NCBI GenBank assembly: GCA_025677815.1
Contig: JAIXMP010000048.1
Coordinates: 1 to 64,000 of the forward strand
Direction: 5' to 3'
DNA: 64,000 bases
Source of the DNA: Phascolomyces articulosus
Lineage: Eukaryota > Mucoromycota > Mucoromycetes > Mucorales > Lichtheimiaceae
Every line of letters starts with the position of its first letter. Within the stretch, counting starts at the first letter, position 1. This document shows, in pieces, positions 24,878 through 36,720 of this stretch. The position numbers and the translations under genes were made by a program. The notes under the pieces were generated by a model. That model was not told the DNA's origin, ran no database searches, and was given only the letters and a program-made list of their open reading frames with translations.

Positions 24878-26008
24878 ATGACAACAACAACAACCAATAC
24901 CATAGCAACAAACACAAAATCATTATTACCATTAAAACAACATGAACATCAACAACTAGGATTGTCTTGCATCAATGAAAAGAATAACATTCCAGTCCTT
25001 CCTAATGAATTACTTGTTCAAGTCATTGGATTTACATCACAAACAGATCTAGCTCCCTATCTCTTTGTATCACGGTTTACTTATACTTTGATATGTCCTC
25101 GTGTATATCGTAAAGTTGTTTTTCCAGATGATGAAAGCAAGATATCCATGACAGAGATTATCCAATTTTGCCACAAATATGGGGCATCACTCGAAACTAT
25201 CAAATTACCTCAAGGTCGTTATTATACAGATACTTTTTATTCCCTCTTGTTTACAAAATTCTGTCCACAATTGACATTTTTACAATCCAGTATGACACCA
25301 AAACAAGTACAAAAGTATCGAAAACCTACCATGACATTCATGTTGACACCCATTCGAACGACGACAACCAACACATTATCCATCTCTATTCACAATAACA
25401 ACAATACCTTGTATCATAATAATCATAATAATAATCATAATAATGTCAATCACAACAACGATCATGAGGGCATATTATTAGGCAGTGATGACGGAATGGA
25501 AGAAGGAGAAGATGATATATTACCATTGGATTGTTGTTCATCTTGTTTAATATTCCCTACCATGACCAACCTAAGGGAAAATGGAGAAGAAGAGGATCAT
25601 TCATCCACCATGATGCATATATCACACTATTTTCATCACCCAGGTGCATTACGGAATGGTATTTTACCAACTTATGGTGAAGAATTATTATCATTGACAC
25701 TCAATCGATATGACGTATTGACCGCTTCCGTCGCCAAATTAATTATTGCAAAATGTCCACGATTAAGATATTTGGTAGCCCCTGCTGTCAAGGCAGAAGG
25801 ATTATGGATGATCCTTCGTTGGTGTGATACTTTGGTGACAGTGATTGTAGGATTACAGGCAGATGATCAAGAGGACGTTTTTAATGATTTGGAGAATGAA
25901 AAAGCAGTGGCCACCATTGCTCATTATAAACGAGTTTGGTGTGTTCATTCTCATCTTGATTTTGCTGATCATTCATCATGGCATATTGGAATTATACCGA
26001 GAAAATAA
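24878..26008 (+). CDS. F-box protein E with Asn/His tract
   Basis: One uninterrupted exon encodes 376 residues. After a Thr/Asn-rich start comes an F-box-like motif (about 45-90: PVLPNELLVQVIGFTSQTDL...VSRFTYTLICPRVYRKVVF). A divergent helical/LRR-like region follows (IIQFCHKYGASLETIKL, KFCPQLTFLQ), then an Asn/His low-complexity block at about 168-195 and an acidic stretch. The C-terminal repeat is LIIAKCPRLRYLVAP. It lacks the N-terminal FQQIKN module of genes A-C and the shared intron, so it is a separate branch of the F-box set. A run of CT dinucleotides at 24705-24723 precedes the start. Adaptor function in SCF ligases is the family expectation; the target is unknown. Confidence 0.75.
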   Translation: MTTTTTNTIATNTKSLLPLKQHEHQQLGLSCINEKNNIPVLPNELLVQVIGFTSQTDLAPYLFVSRFTYTLICPRVYRKVVFPDDESKISMTEIIQFCHKYGASLETIKLPQGRYYTDTFYSLLFTKFCPQLTFLQSSMTPKQVQKYRKPTMTFMLTPIRTTTTNTLSISIHNNNNTLYHNNHNNNHNNVNHNNDHEGILLGSDDGMEEGEDDILPLDCCSSCLIFPTMTNLRENGEEEDHSSTMMHISHYFHHPGALRNGILPTYGEELLSLTLNRYDVLTASVAKLIIAKCPRLRYLVAPAVKAEGLWMILRWCDTLVTVIVGLQADDQEDVFNDLENEKAVATIAHYKRVWCVHSHLDFADHSSWHIGIIPRK

Positions 26009-26954
26009 TTCAAATCTTTTCTTTCTAATTATTATCATCATTCACACATTGACACACTTCCAACTATCATCATTTTCATCATTTTCAAAAAAAATAATGC
26101 GCATCCAATTCTTTCCATCCTACTACTCACTCCACTTTCAATTTTACACAAATACAGTAACATTGCTCTTTTTTTTTAGTTACCCTCACTCTCAAACGCA
26201 TTCTTTAGTATATCCTTCCAAAAATGTATATTTTTGCATTTCCTTTTATTTTTTATTACCACCACACTTCTTTTTTTTTTATGAGTTTCTTTTTTTTTTT
26301 CGTTTTGAAATTTGCTTTATATGATAAATATTATTCCAAAAACGATTTTTTATAAATATTTAAATATATATATATATAAAACAATGATTTCAAAGAGTTT
26401 GATATTTATTCTTTCAAGTCTTCCTCCAAAAAAAAAAATAGCCTATAAAATTCTGTTGTACTCAATTATTGCATAATAAAAAAATGATCCATCATGTGCG
26501 TTCGGTTCTTAATTCATTTGGAAAGCACCAGAGAAATTAATTTGCATAAATACAGTACTTGCATCATCTTCTCTAATACAAATTCTGATGTTAGCAGAAC
26601 ATCACTATTTTTCATTTTAAGAACAAAGTTGTCACTCCACTCGGATACTATATCGTATATATGCAGAGTCTATAAACCCATAGAGATGACGAATGTTGCT
26701 ATTTTATACGTGCAAAGTTTAACTAAAAAATAAATTCAGATTATGATGTTACTAAATACACTAATACAATCGGTATCAATGATAGGAATCATTACGCCAA
26801 TAAAAGTAATAGTCTTTTTTCTATTATACTTGAATTGACAAAATTAATGTATTATAAATATAATAATATAAAGTGTGAAATCATGATTTATTTGATACGA
26901 ATAGTAAGAAATAATGTATATGAGCCATCCTTATAAAATCAATCTTATCGAGAG
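26009..26954. other. Convergent 3' spacer
   Basis: This stretch lies between the convergent F-box genes E (+) and B (-). Its frames are Phe/Ser/Tyr-rich and look non-coding. It should contain both 3' UTRs. Confidence 0.5.
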
Positions 26955-29479
26955 TTATGATAGTATATTATAAACGTCATAGTCTGTTGCTCTAATTTGT
27001 CCATATAATGGCTGTGACGATTCTGATGGAAAATTCAACGAACCGCCACGTTCATGGAGAATGGCTTCGGCCTTTCTTTGATCTTCAGATGGATTTAGGT
27101 TTCTGATGTTATTGTTCGAATTATAATAGCTATGGACATGAAGTTCTTTTAAAAAGTTCATCCCCTTGACCAATGGCAGTATTATATCTTGAGGGATTTT
27201 CATCTCCAAATACGTAATAGGTAATTTTGTTGCTGCTGAAGATGGTGAATCACTGAGTGCCGATTTCTTTGGGCACTCGCTGCTATTTGCGTTTTCTTCT
27301 GTTAGCAATAGCACACCTTTGGAATTATAGCTGGCGTGTCCAATAATTGTTAAATGATGAAGCCGGCGACAATGTTTTATCAGGTGCTTCAAAGTATTAT
27401 TATTAATGAATAGCACTGGCCATGCATAGCGATACTCGGTTTTTTCGCTATCATTGATAATAGATGAAGTTGGCTGTTGGATGAAGAGAGCTTCTAAATG
27501 TGGGACACATGGAAATATCTTTTCTAGAATATTTTTATTGTTTTGGAAAGACAACTTGGAATTGTTGTCTGAGCTTGGTAACGCATATCCATCAATATGT
27601 AGTTCTCGTAAGTTGGGTGCAACACCACCTTGACACCATTGATGCAGGCCATTTGCAGTGATTTTACAATAAGGTATATACAAAAGCTCTAAAGAATCTC
27701 GACTGAGCATATTAAATATTGAAAAACAGTTTTCCCAACTTGATTTGTTTGCCCATTGAAAGGATGTGTCCCGTTCATATTTGTTGGGTTCACTGAGATA
27801 AGAATTTAATATTACAAATCGACGTAATAATTTACTAGCTGTGGATGGCAGTTGTAGCGATTGTTGGTGTGTCTTTTTTTTATGATTGGAAGAAGAGACC
27901 ATTTTTGTATTAATGCTGAGTTGTTCATCATCGATATTGTTGGTAAGGTTAATATTATCATGGGTAGCATCATGTTCTGTAGTATTCTTACTGCTGCTAC
28001 TACTGATATTGATAGATTGATCAATTGGTTGTGGATTTTGGTTTGTAGTAGTGATACCACAGTTGTCGTTTATATCATGGTAGTATTCACTATCATCAAT
28101 ATCACTTAAAATAGTATTTGGCATTTCTGCATTGTTGCCGAGAATTAAATTTCTGAGTCGAGGACAATGTTGGAATACAGTAGCAGCGGATAATCCAAAA
28201 TCAATTCTAGCTTCTCTAGCATCCAGAAATAGATGCATAAGATTAGGACATCGTGTAAGTATATCACCAATAAAAAGTTCGCTTTCAAATGTATCAGGGT
28301 TGGTTTTCAAGTACACGGAGCCTCCAATATAGAATCTGAGATACGTAAGTAATAAAAATGTCTCGAATGGTGGAGGTGTTCGAAAGTACCTGACAGATCC
28401 TTTCTCGTAATTTTTCCAGGGATAATAATTTTCTTTATAGGTCACATGTGTCAGATTGGAGCATGCTTGTAAAATTGGAGCAATAATAGCAGTATCCGGG
28501 AGATCACAATTTATAAATTCAATTTTCTTGAATGGTGGACTTTTCATATTCTTTAAAACCTTTGCTAACAAATCAACATCGTCGCGTCGCCTTAGTTTGA
28601 CATTATCGAAACCTTTTTTTTTTTTAAAAAAAAAAAAAAGTACCAAGAAATAAAATATAAGAAATTCATGAATTCAAACGAACCGTCATTATAGTTGAAA
28701 AATAATGGATAATTATATATTTATAATCTGTATACTATCTTACATAGTTTTTCGATACCGTGGTAGTCATCTGTAGCATGTAAAAGGATATCAAATACAT
28801 ACTTTATAGGCTGAATTCCCCACGGATATTCTTTACCCAAACGAACAATGTGGGTCAGTTTTTGCGTGTCTGTTACTATGACTCTACATTGAAATTTTCT
28901 GAATGATTGGTTTGTAGGTTCGTCAGAGGACATTGTACTCCAAAAGCGTGGAAAAGTAATCATAAACCGACGCCATTGTTTACAAACGTTTGCGCATTCC
29001 CTAAGATCTTTAAAATCTTGTAAATATCCAAATATTTTGTACAGGATTTCATAAGGAATAGATTCAGCGAATTGACGACTATGTTGCACCAATGTGGCTA
29101 AAACATTCTGTTTTTCCCTTCGTAGAATTATTAAATCTTGGCGCTTCTGAGCAACATGATCGATTTTCTCCGTATGTTTTTGTAATAATAATAATTGCTG
29201 TAACGTTTTAGTTTTCTGCTGTGTCGTATTATTGCTATGAGAACTATGGAGGGAGGACGATATACAATCTATTCCATTGTTATAAACTTCGATCGCTGCA
29301 CGGAGGTTGTTTCGTTCAGTATAAACTTTAGCAAGGCCAAGATATCCTTTGGCTATCTGTGGTGACTTGTGAATCAGTTTTTCAGCTTTTCGTTGCCTTG
29401 AGGCCAAATCTCGTTTAATGAAACGCGACTCTGGGAGTGCATCATAAGCATTATTTTTCACTTGCTGAAATATCGCCAT
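26955..29479 (-). CDS. TPR/F-box/LRR protein B (SCF-type adaptor)
   Basis: Two exons, 29479-28744 and 28612-26955, join in phase 1 (T|GT) to about 797 residues. The layout matches gene A: N-terminal module (MAIFQQVKNNAYDALPESRF; TPR-like helices with KGYLGLAKVY), linker, F-box at about 139-181 (IPYEILYKIFGYL...CKQWRRFM...FW), then LRRs (FPCVPHLEALFI, HCRRLHHLTIIG). The LRR part is interrupted by a long Asn/Ser/Thr insert at about residues 430-500. The C-terminal ERGGSLNF motif is shared with A and C. The intron's acceptor side is unusual: a T-run switches to an A-run that abuts the AG. It probably recruits proteins to an SCF ubiquitin ligase; the target is unknown. Confidence 0.87.
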
Positions 29480-30281
29480 AGTAAATAAACAAAGAAAAAA
29501 ATAAGAGAAAGAAGAAAAAGAACCCAGTAGTTTTCTTTTTTTGCAAACAGAATTTAAAGGATTTTCGTTATGGTTCTCATGACAATGTTACACGAAATCA
29601 AAATCTTCTTTTCCTCTTGTAGGTAACAGCGTGCAACTAATTCTACCTAATTTTCTAAAAGTATCGTTTATTAACAGGTTTCTATAGAGAGAATTAAATA
29701 TTTGGAAGAGAATTCATGCCCATAAAGCATGTTAAATAGGATGGGTGTCTTTGTACAGTTCAATGATAAGGGTCATGATGTAAAAATTAGATACTCATTT
29801 GAATGAAGGTAAAAAAACTCTCTTTTACACAACAGTAATTCAAGCTGTCATTTATTTCAAATTTTTGGTGCTACTACCGGTGGCGAAAAGAGTTTATCAT
29901 AAAAAAAATAGAATAATAGTCTTGATGGTGAATAGTATTTATCATTTTCCTATAAAGAAAGATTTTCTATTTTTATTACAGTGTTCAATAAATTATATAG
30001 ATTCTTGTGTTAATTCCAATCTTTTGGTAGGTTTATTCTGCAGAAATTATACATGATGTCTTTTTAAGAGAGTTTAACAAATAAAATGGATATATATTGC
30101 TGGTAAAAAATTAGTTTTTTTTTTCTTTTGGATAGAGTGTATAATTATCAATTAAAGATGGCAGCCTCCTCCCAACATTTTTCAGCACCCGCTATATAAA
30201 AATTGGCGATAACTAGGCTGCACGCCTAACTCACCTTTTTTTTTTAACCGACACATAAACTTATTATAACATACATACACC
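29480..30281. other. Divergent promoter region
   Basis: This region lies between F-box gene B (-) and the RSC9 gene (+). A TATA-like CTATATAAAA at about 30191-30200 precedes the RSC9 start by about 80 bp. No gene is seen in it. Confidence 0.5.
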
Positions 30282-33200
30282 ATGTCGCAGCCGGTAGAAG
30301 CGATAGAGCGTACTCCTGAATATGACCAATTTATGCGACAATTACGTGAATTCCATGAACGAAAAGGGTATTTTATATAATAATAGAAAATGGATTTTCT
30401 TTATATTTATTATAATAAGGAAAACCTATAATGTTTACTAAAATAATCTTAATCGATCAGGACACCATTCCAACCAGAACCTATTTTAGGTGGTAAAAAG
30501 TTAGATTTATTAAGGATTTATAAAACAGTAATGGATGCTGGTGGTTATGAAAAGGTAAACCCATGATCTTTAAATACATTAAAGGAAAAAAAAAGGACAG
30601 GAAAAAGGTGGCCATTAGGGATGGTGTGTTCTTTTTCTTTAAAATTTTACGCGTTTGATTAAAATCAAGATTGAATCTTTTATTTTATGCACAAAAAAAA
30701 AAAAACTCACTAAACAACTAAAATATAAAACAATTAAAAAAAATAATAGGTAACTCAAAACCGCGGATGGAAACAAGTCGGTGATCCATTTGATTTCCCT
30801 CCTACCTGTACCAACAGTGCATACATTCTAAAGGCTGTTTATATTAAAAATTTGGTAACGTACCTTGGAAAGAGAAAGAGACTTTTTTTTTGGGGGGGGT
30901 TATAATGGATGATGTGGGAAGATAGAAGGTATAAAAGAGAAACGGATATTAAATATAAAATCATCAAAATAGCTTGGATGGGAGGAAGAACATTATTGGA
31001 AGAGACCATGGAATCCACCCAAAGAACAAACCGAACCACGAGCAAGTCATGGCAAGACTTCTTCACCTATGTCTGTTGCTGCTGTCCCTAAACCACGAGA
31101 TACAGCACGACAAACAGCTACTGGTATATAAAAAGACGAAACTTGTGTATGATGTATATATAGATCTATAAAATAACTTTTATGATTTATCTATCTTTAT
31201 ATAGCATTTAATTACCAACAACAGCAGCAACAGCAATCACATCAACATCAACAGCAACAACCACCCTATCAATTACCACAACAGCAATTCCAACCTACAA
31301 TTCAAAATATGCGACCACCACCCCCTCAGTTTATGCCTCAGTTTCCTCCACAAATGCAGAACACTGTCTATTATCCACCACGTAAGTTTATGCATAAAAA
31401 ATAAACGAATGGAGAAAATTTATGAGAAAGAGCGAGAGAGGGGACAGAATGATAATTGATATTTTGGGATAACTCTATATAGCAATTTATGTGGATGAAG
31501 AATTTCGTGCACGATTATTACTCGCTCTTAAATCCAGTCTTCCAAACGAAATCGATTGGGCCTTCAACACACTTGTTCGTATCTCATTTAATTTCGATGC
31601 ACTGACGCTGGATTATATGCCAACATTAATAGATACATTGATCGATTTTGCCCACCCATTCTATAAGGAACATGTCGCACCTGCATTGAGTCAAAATAAC
31701 CCTAGATTACCATTCGAACAACAATTACAACAACAAGTACATATCAGCCCCAGCATGTTTTCCAGTAAAAAGAATCAAGTCATGCTTGAACGTGTGCTTC
31801 AAGTATTTCACATTTTACGTAACTTTTCATTTCTAGAAGTCAACATTCGACGATTAGCTCATCATGGATTATTACGACAAATGTTGATGATGGGTATTGC
31901 TTTGCCTCCTGATTCTCCATTCGCTGAATTAAGTCGTCATTGTTTGGATATTCTCGAGAACATTGCTCCTCAAGTCATTGTGAATGGTCCTACAGATCCT
32001 TATATTATGACTATGGTTTTCTTACTTTTCACCAATGATCGTGCACTTATTTTAGGCGCCATTCGGTCATTAACTCGTGTGGGTATTACTGAAGTCAATG
32101 AACGTGTGCTTGGTACCGGTAATCCGGATATCATTCGACGCATGTCTCAATTATTATTGGTTGATGATGAAGAAATGGCAGCAGCTACGTTGGAATACTT
32201 TTATCAATGTTCCAGTTTGCATGGCAACTTTTCCAATGTTTTGGTCAAACATTATCCTGGTAATCTGATTGGCTTATTGACTGGTTACTTATCTTATAAG
32301 TCTATATTGGCACCCAAATCATCATCCATGATGGCAACAATCCATGGTATTCCGCAAACACAAGCAGGAGGTGACGGCCATGGAGCTACCAAGGGCAAGA
32401 AACAACCTCCCACAATACCAGATTTGACAGATTATACTCATTTGGATGAACCTTACCGATGTCTTGGGTGGTAATTATATATTTATAAATATTTTTTTTT
32501 TAAAAAAAAAGCTACAGGAAGATAATTTGAAATGTTGTGTTGAAAATGAGAAAGCTAGTGTAGATACTAATTTTTTTTATGTTTATATCAATGATGTATC
32601 TAGGCTTAAAGAAAAGTTGGTGAAAGCTGAATTAGAGGATAAGATGGAATTAAACGAGATTTTCGGACAATACAGAGGACTTTTCGGTACAGAGAAACCA
32701 TTGGGATTAAAGGAATTCTATACCGTTTTAAAAATTGCTTTTCCACAACCAAAAGAAGTCGAACATGCTGTGGCCACAGGGCATGTAAATAGTTTGATAT
32801 TACAAAATGTTAAATATGCTCCTCTAAAACCTGCAGATGGTAAATAATCTATTATTATTTGAACTAAGAACGTAATGAAAGATAGAGGGGATGATACCTT
32901 ATAAACTAATATATTTTCTTTTGATATGCAGAATTGAAATGTAAATGGGTCGATTGTGGACAACAATTTGAAGACGAGCAAGATTTACATAAACATATTA
33001 TGGAAAAACATATTGTGTTGCCTAAACCAGTAGAACCATCCATAATTACCTCAACGGAAGCAGTAGAGACGCCAACAGCCACTCTCCCTGCAACAGCAAC
33101 AACAACAACAACCGAAGAAACCCCTACTACATCCACTCAAGATAATAGCAGTAATACAAACAACACTAATACTAACCAAAACGAAAATGCAAATAATGAC

Positions 33201-33644
33201 AAAAAGGAGGATACCAAAGACGAAGATAAAATGGATATCGATCAAGAGATTATTACGGAAACACAAAAGGTCACTGAAAAGATCACTGATAAAGTCACTG
33301 AAAAGGTCGATGGCTACGAATGTCGATGGTTAGGGTGTAAACGAACTGGATTCCAAGATAAACAATCGGTGGTGAAACATTTAAAAACACATTTTGCAGG
33401 CAAAATAACCAAAAAGAACAAAAAACAACAACGTCATGGGTTTACTATTGACAAGATTCCAGTGGATGAATCAGAAGTATCTGGTGTACCATTAACAGCT
33501 GCTCTTTTATTACGGAATTTAGCAAAAGATCGACACCATCATTCTTTCTTTATGCCTTATCAAAGTGAATTAACTGCTTTGGCAATACAACGACCGAAAT
33601 TATCTAAATATATCCTTACTGTGTTGGGAGAATTAAGGGTTTAA
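30282..33644 (+). CDS. RSC9: Rsc9/ARID2-like subunit of a SWI/SNF-type chromatin remodeller
   Basis: Eight exons (30282-30367, 30461-30554, 30750-30854, 30973-31123, 31205-31381, 31483-32470, 32604-32839, 32932-33644) give 849 residues. An ARID DNA-binding domain spans about 10-110 (FMRQLREFHERKG, KKLDLLRIYKTVMDAGGY, WKQVGDPFDFP, LGWEEEHYW). A Gln/Pro-rich linker follows. The armadillo-like core of the Rsc9/ARID2 family is at about 205-600. Two C2H2 fingers come last (about 613-639, CKWVDCGQQF...HKHIMEKH; about 741-767, CRWLGCKRTGF...HLKTH), separated by an acidic Thr/Asn linker. The protein is nuclear and would help target RSC/PBAF-type remodelling. The seventh exon starts at 32604, because the acceptor at 32601-32603 restores TG|G; an earlier AG at about 32510 does not keep the core alignment. 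Confidence 0.92.
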
Positions 33645-33997
33645 TGATTCTTATTATGATTCTTATTCTTATATTATTTATTTTCTTTTTCTCCAAAACA
33701 TCCTACACACCATTCGCACATATACTACAACCCCAATTTGCATATAATAAAAAAAATAGTAATGAGCATACAAAGGATGAAACACGAAATGAAATACGGT
33801 TAAAAAAATCAATTTTGGTATTATGTAAAAAGAGAATGGATCCAAAAAAATATATATTATAGTATACAATTTATACTTGTTGATGATGAACAATTTAGAA
33901 GAAATGAAGAAATGTGTGCGTATATATGGAAAAGTGATATAAATGATAGTGTAAGATGAGTGAGAAAAGAAAGAATGAGGAGGAAATGGAGGAGTAA
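33645..33997. other. Short convergent spacer
   Basis: About 350 bp separate the stop codons of RSC9 (+) and the Ted1-type gene (-). The sequence is AT-rich and must hold both 3' ends, so the transcripts may overlap. Confidence 0.5.
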
Positions 33998-35502
33998 TTA
34001 TAGCAATAATAAACATGCTAAATAAGTAAGAATACCAATCGATGCTACATCTGATACATCTTTGGCGAACATGGTCGTTGCTCTTCTTATAGGTGAAGGT
34101 CGTGGTGCCATGATAGAAGGAGCTGGTAATGCATCTTCATCAAAACTTTTACCAAATCCACGTTGTTTTCTTAATCTCAAAAATCGCCAACCGTGCATCA
34201 ACGCTAACCCAATCAGAGAAATACCAACTAAGCATCCATATCCAATAAAAATAGCAATCTGATCTGGTAACCAACATAATTTTGTAGCAAAAGAATCTTG
34301 ATGAGGTTGTTGTAACTGTTGTTGTTGACGTGTAGAGGTTAAATCCAATAAAACAGCACCAGGATATTTTACTCCTTGAGCCATACTAAATGTGGGTATC
34401 GTCATTTCCAATGCCTGGTTATCATTTCCGTATTGATGTTGCACAACACAATAATCATGATCGTCCCCTGAAAAGACAGCCACTGGATTGATACGTTCCA
34501 AGATTTGCTTTGACAAGTGTTCTCCTACTAAATTTTGATATTGATATCCTCGACCTTGACGAATTGAGTTCTTGGTACTTTGTCGATCAGGTCCACAAGG
34601 TTCTGTAGGGGATCGATGGAGTGGGACATGTGTAAATAAAATACGTGGATGAGGTGGTAAATGACGATCCAATAAATCCAATGCACGTTGTTTGCTTTCC
34701 AAATCATCATTGGTAGCACTTAGAGAGACAGTATCCAGTACAATGATTGAATATTCTGAGGTATTGAAAGTATAAGATGTAGGACCGAATGCCTTTTCGA
34801 ATCGTTCGAGTACATTTTTCTTGATACCGTTACCGAATCCGATATCATGGTTACCAGCCATATAATATTGTGGTTTTGATGATTTGAATAAACGTTTAAA
34901 TCGTGCTACTTGTTTTTGGTACCTGCATAATATATAGTTTTTATGAGATAAATTGGCCCCTCTTTTTCCATATTAATTTTTCTCTTCCTTACCCAGCATC
35001 ACTCCATTCTCGACCTCCATCCATAAGATCGCCTATGAATAAAGTTGCCTGTGGTCTAAGTTGACGATTCAAATGACGATAGTTACGATGCATATAGAGA
35101 TCACTATAGAATTCAGAGATACGAAGTAATATCCCGGGTCGATCATAAGAATACGCGTCTGTCATTTGGGGATCTCCTACAAGTAACATACGATCCAATG
35201 CCTACAATTTAGAGTAACGATGTTCATACGTTTAATAAGAAACCATTAAACTTTATTTCTAGTGATGAAACTAAACTTTTTTTTTTGGTAAAAAAAGAAC
35301 AAAAGTTACTTACTCCTACTTCGGATGGATTATTGTCTGCGATTGTTGGCCAAGGTGCACATCGTCGAGCTGCTTTCCAGAAAACATAATATTCACCATG
35401 TAATAAAGCCAATATCCAAATTATACGTAAACAATTAACAAATCCTCGAGAAGAACGTGTCGGTGAAAACCGTTCCATGATGTGAATTATGGATCGAAAC
35501 AT
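33998..35502 (-). CDS. Cdc1/Ted1/PGAP5-type GPI-remodelling metallophosphoesterase
   Basis: Three exons (35502-35314, 35201-34993, 34922-33998) give 440 residues. Calcineurin-like phosphoesterase motifs are in order: VGDPQMTD (about 70), GDLMDGGR (about 120), GNHDIG (about 156), FTHVPLHR and GDDHDYC. This metal-ligand set is typical of Cdc1, Ted1 and human PGAP5/MPPE1, which remove ethanolamine phosphate from GPI-anchor mannose in the ER/Golgi. Membrane segments fit that role: one near the N-terminus (about 22-42), one at about 350-375 (FIGYGCLVGISLIGLALM) and a hydrophobic C-terminal tail (ILTYLACLLLL). Ted1 versus Cdc1 cannot be decided by eye. The frame is intact across all exons. Confidence 0.9.
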
Positions 35503-36380
35503 TGTTATTTTTTATTTTAACGTTTCGGCAATATGGATAAAAGGAGAGAGAATGGAAAGGAGAGGCAAAAGGGGAGAAGAGAGAAATCGAGTTACCAAAA
35601 CTTTTCTCTGCTCAACCTTAATAAGGAGAAACAACACAACACAACATTTATCTAGTAAAGGGAAAGGCAGGAATATTACCAAAACGGACCTGTTGTGTTA
35701 CATTGATGTCAACTTCTTTTGCGAATTTACCTGGTAAAGAAAAAAAAAAGAACATAGTAGTCTTCCTGACAACAACAAACTTAAAAGAAATTGAATATCA
35801 TTAAATGATCAATTTTGGCACTATACCAAAATATATAAAAGAAAACAAGATAGAATTTAATTTATGTTGAAAAGAGAATCAGAAGCTAGTTAATCTTGTT
35901 AGTTATAATTGTAATATATATATAGTAACAAATACTTCTAAACTATAAATAATATAATAGTTATTGGAATTATTCTATCAAGTTATGCAAAGTATATCTT
36001 TTTAATTTATTTTCCCGATTCACAAAAAAAAGGTTCAAACGCGCGCCAAAGGTTACTAGTAAATCCATAATGACAACTTGTTTACATATATAAAGATATA
36101 AATACTTTTGTTGGGGCTAGAACCACTCACTTGTTGGTTGAAATGACGATGATGTTCAAAAGTCACGCATAGCTCTGCACACACACACATACATACACAG
36201 AAACCCACGTTTACTAGTTCGTTCATGACATGTTGTTGTCCACTGTCTTGGAATTTTAGTAGATTTTATATAAAAGACTGAAGAAATGAATTCTGTTTTT
36301 TTATTTCTTTTCTTCACTTATTCTCTTCATTATTATTTCTTCTTATTTTACCATTCAACTATACCTATAAGTAAATATAA
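35503..36380. other. Divergent promoter region
   Basis: This region lies between the Ted1-type gene (-) and the chitinase gene (+). A TATA-like TTATATAAAA at about 36267-36275 lies about 105 bp before the chitinase start. No gene is seen. Confidence 0.5.
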
Positions 36381-36669
36381 ATGAAGAATAGGAATCCATA
36401 TTTTATATCTCTAATATTAACGACGTGGCTGACAACCATAGTTTTTGCGTTTAATGTAATAATGTACATTTTGATTTACATGATACCAATTTGGAGATAC
36501 TCATATTGTTAACAAACTTTTATATTTGGAACTGGGTTATTTAGAACGCTTGTAATAGCAACTTGGTTTCATGTAAGTAGTCTTTGCTTTTTTTTCAGGT
36601 ACCAATAAAACATAACAACAAACTGTTGTCATTTAGATTTCATCTCTAACTATTGCTTTGATGATGGCT

Positions 36670-36720
<51 letters not shown>

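Noticed and set aside
32506..32603. Coding extension between the sixth and seventh RSC9 exons
   Set aside because: An open frame crosses it, but splicing from 32470 to 32604 restores TG|G and gives a continuous family-like sequence (RCLGWLKEKLV); the extension reads as intron.
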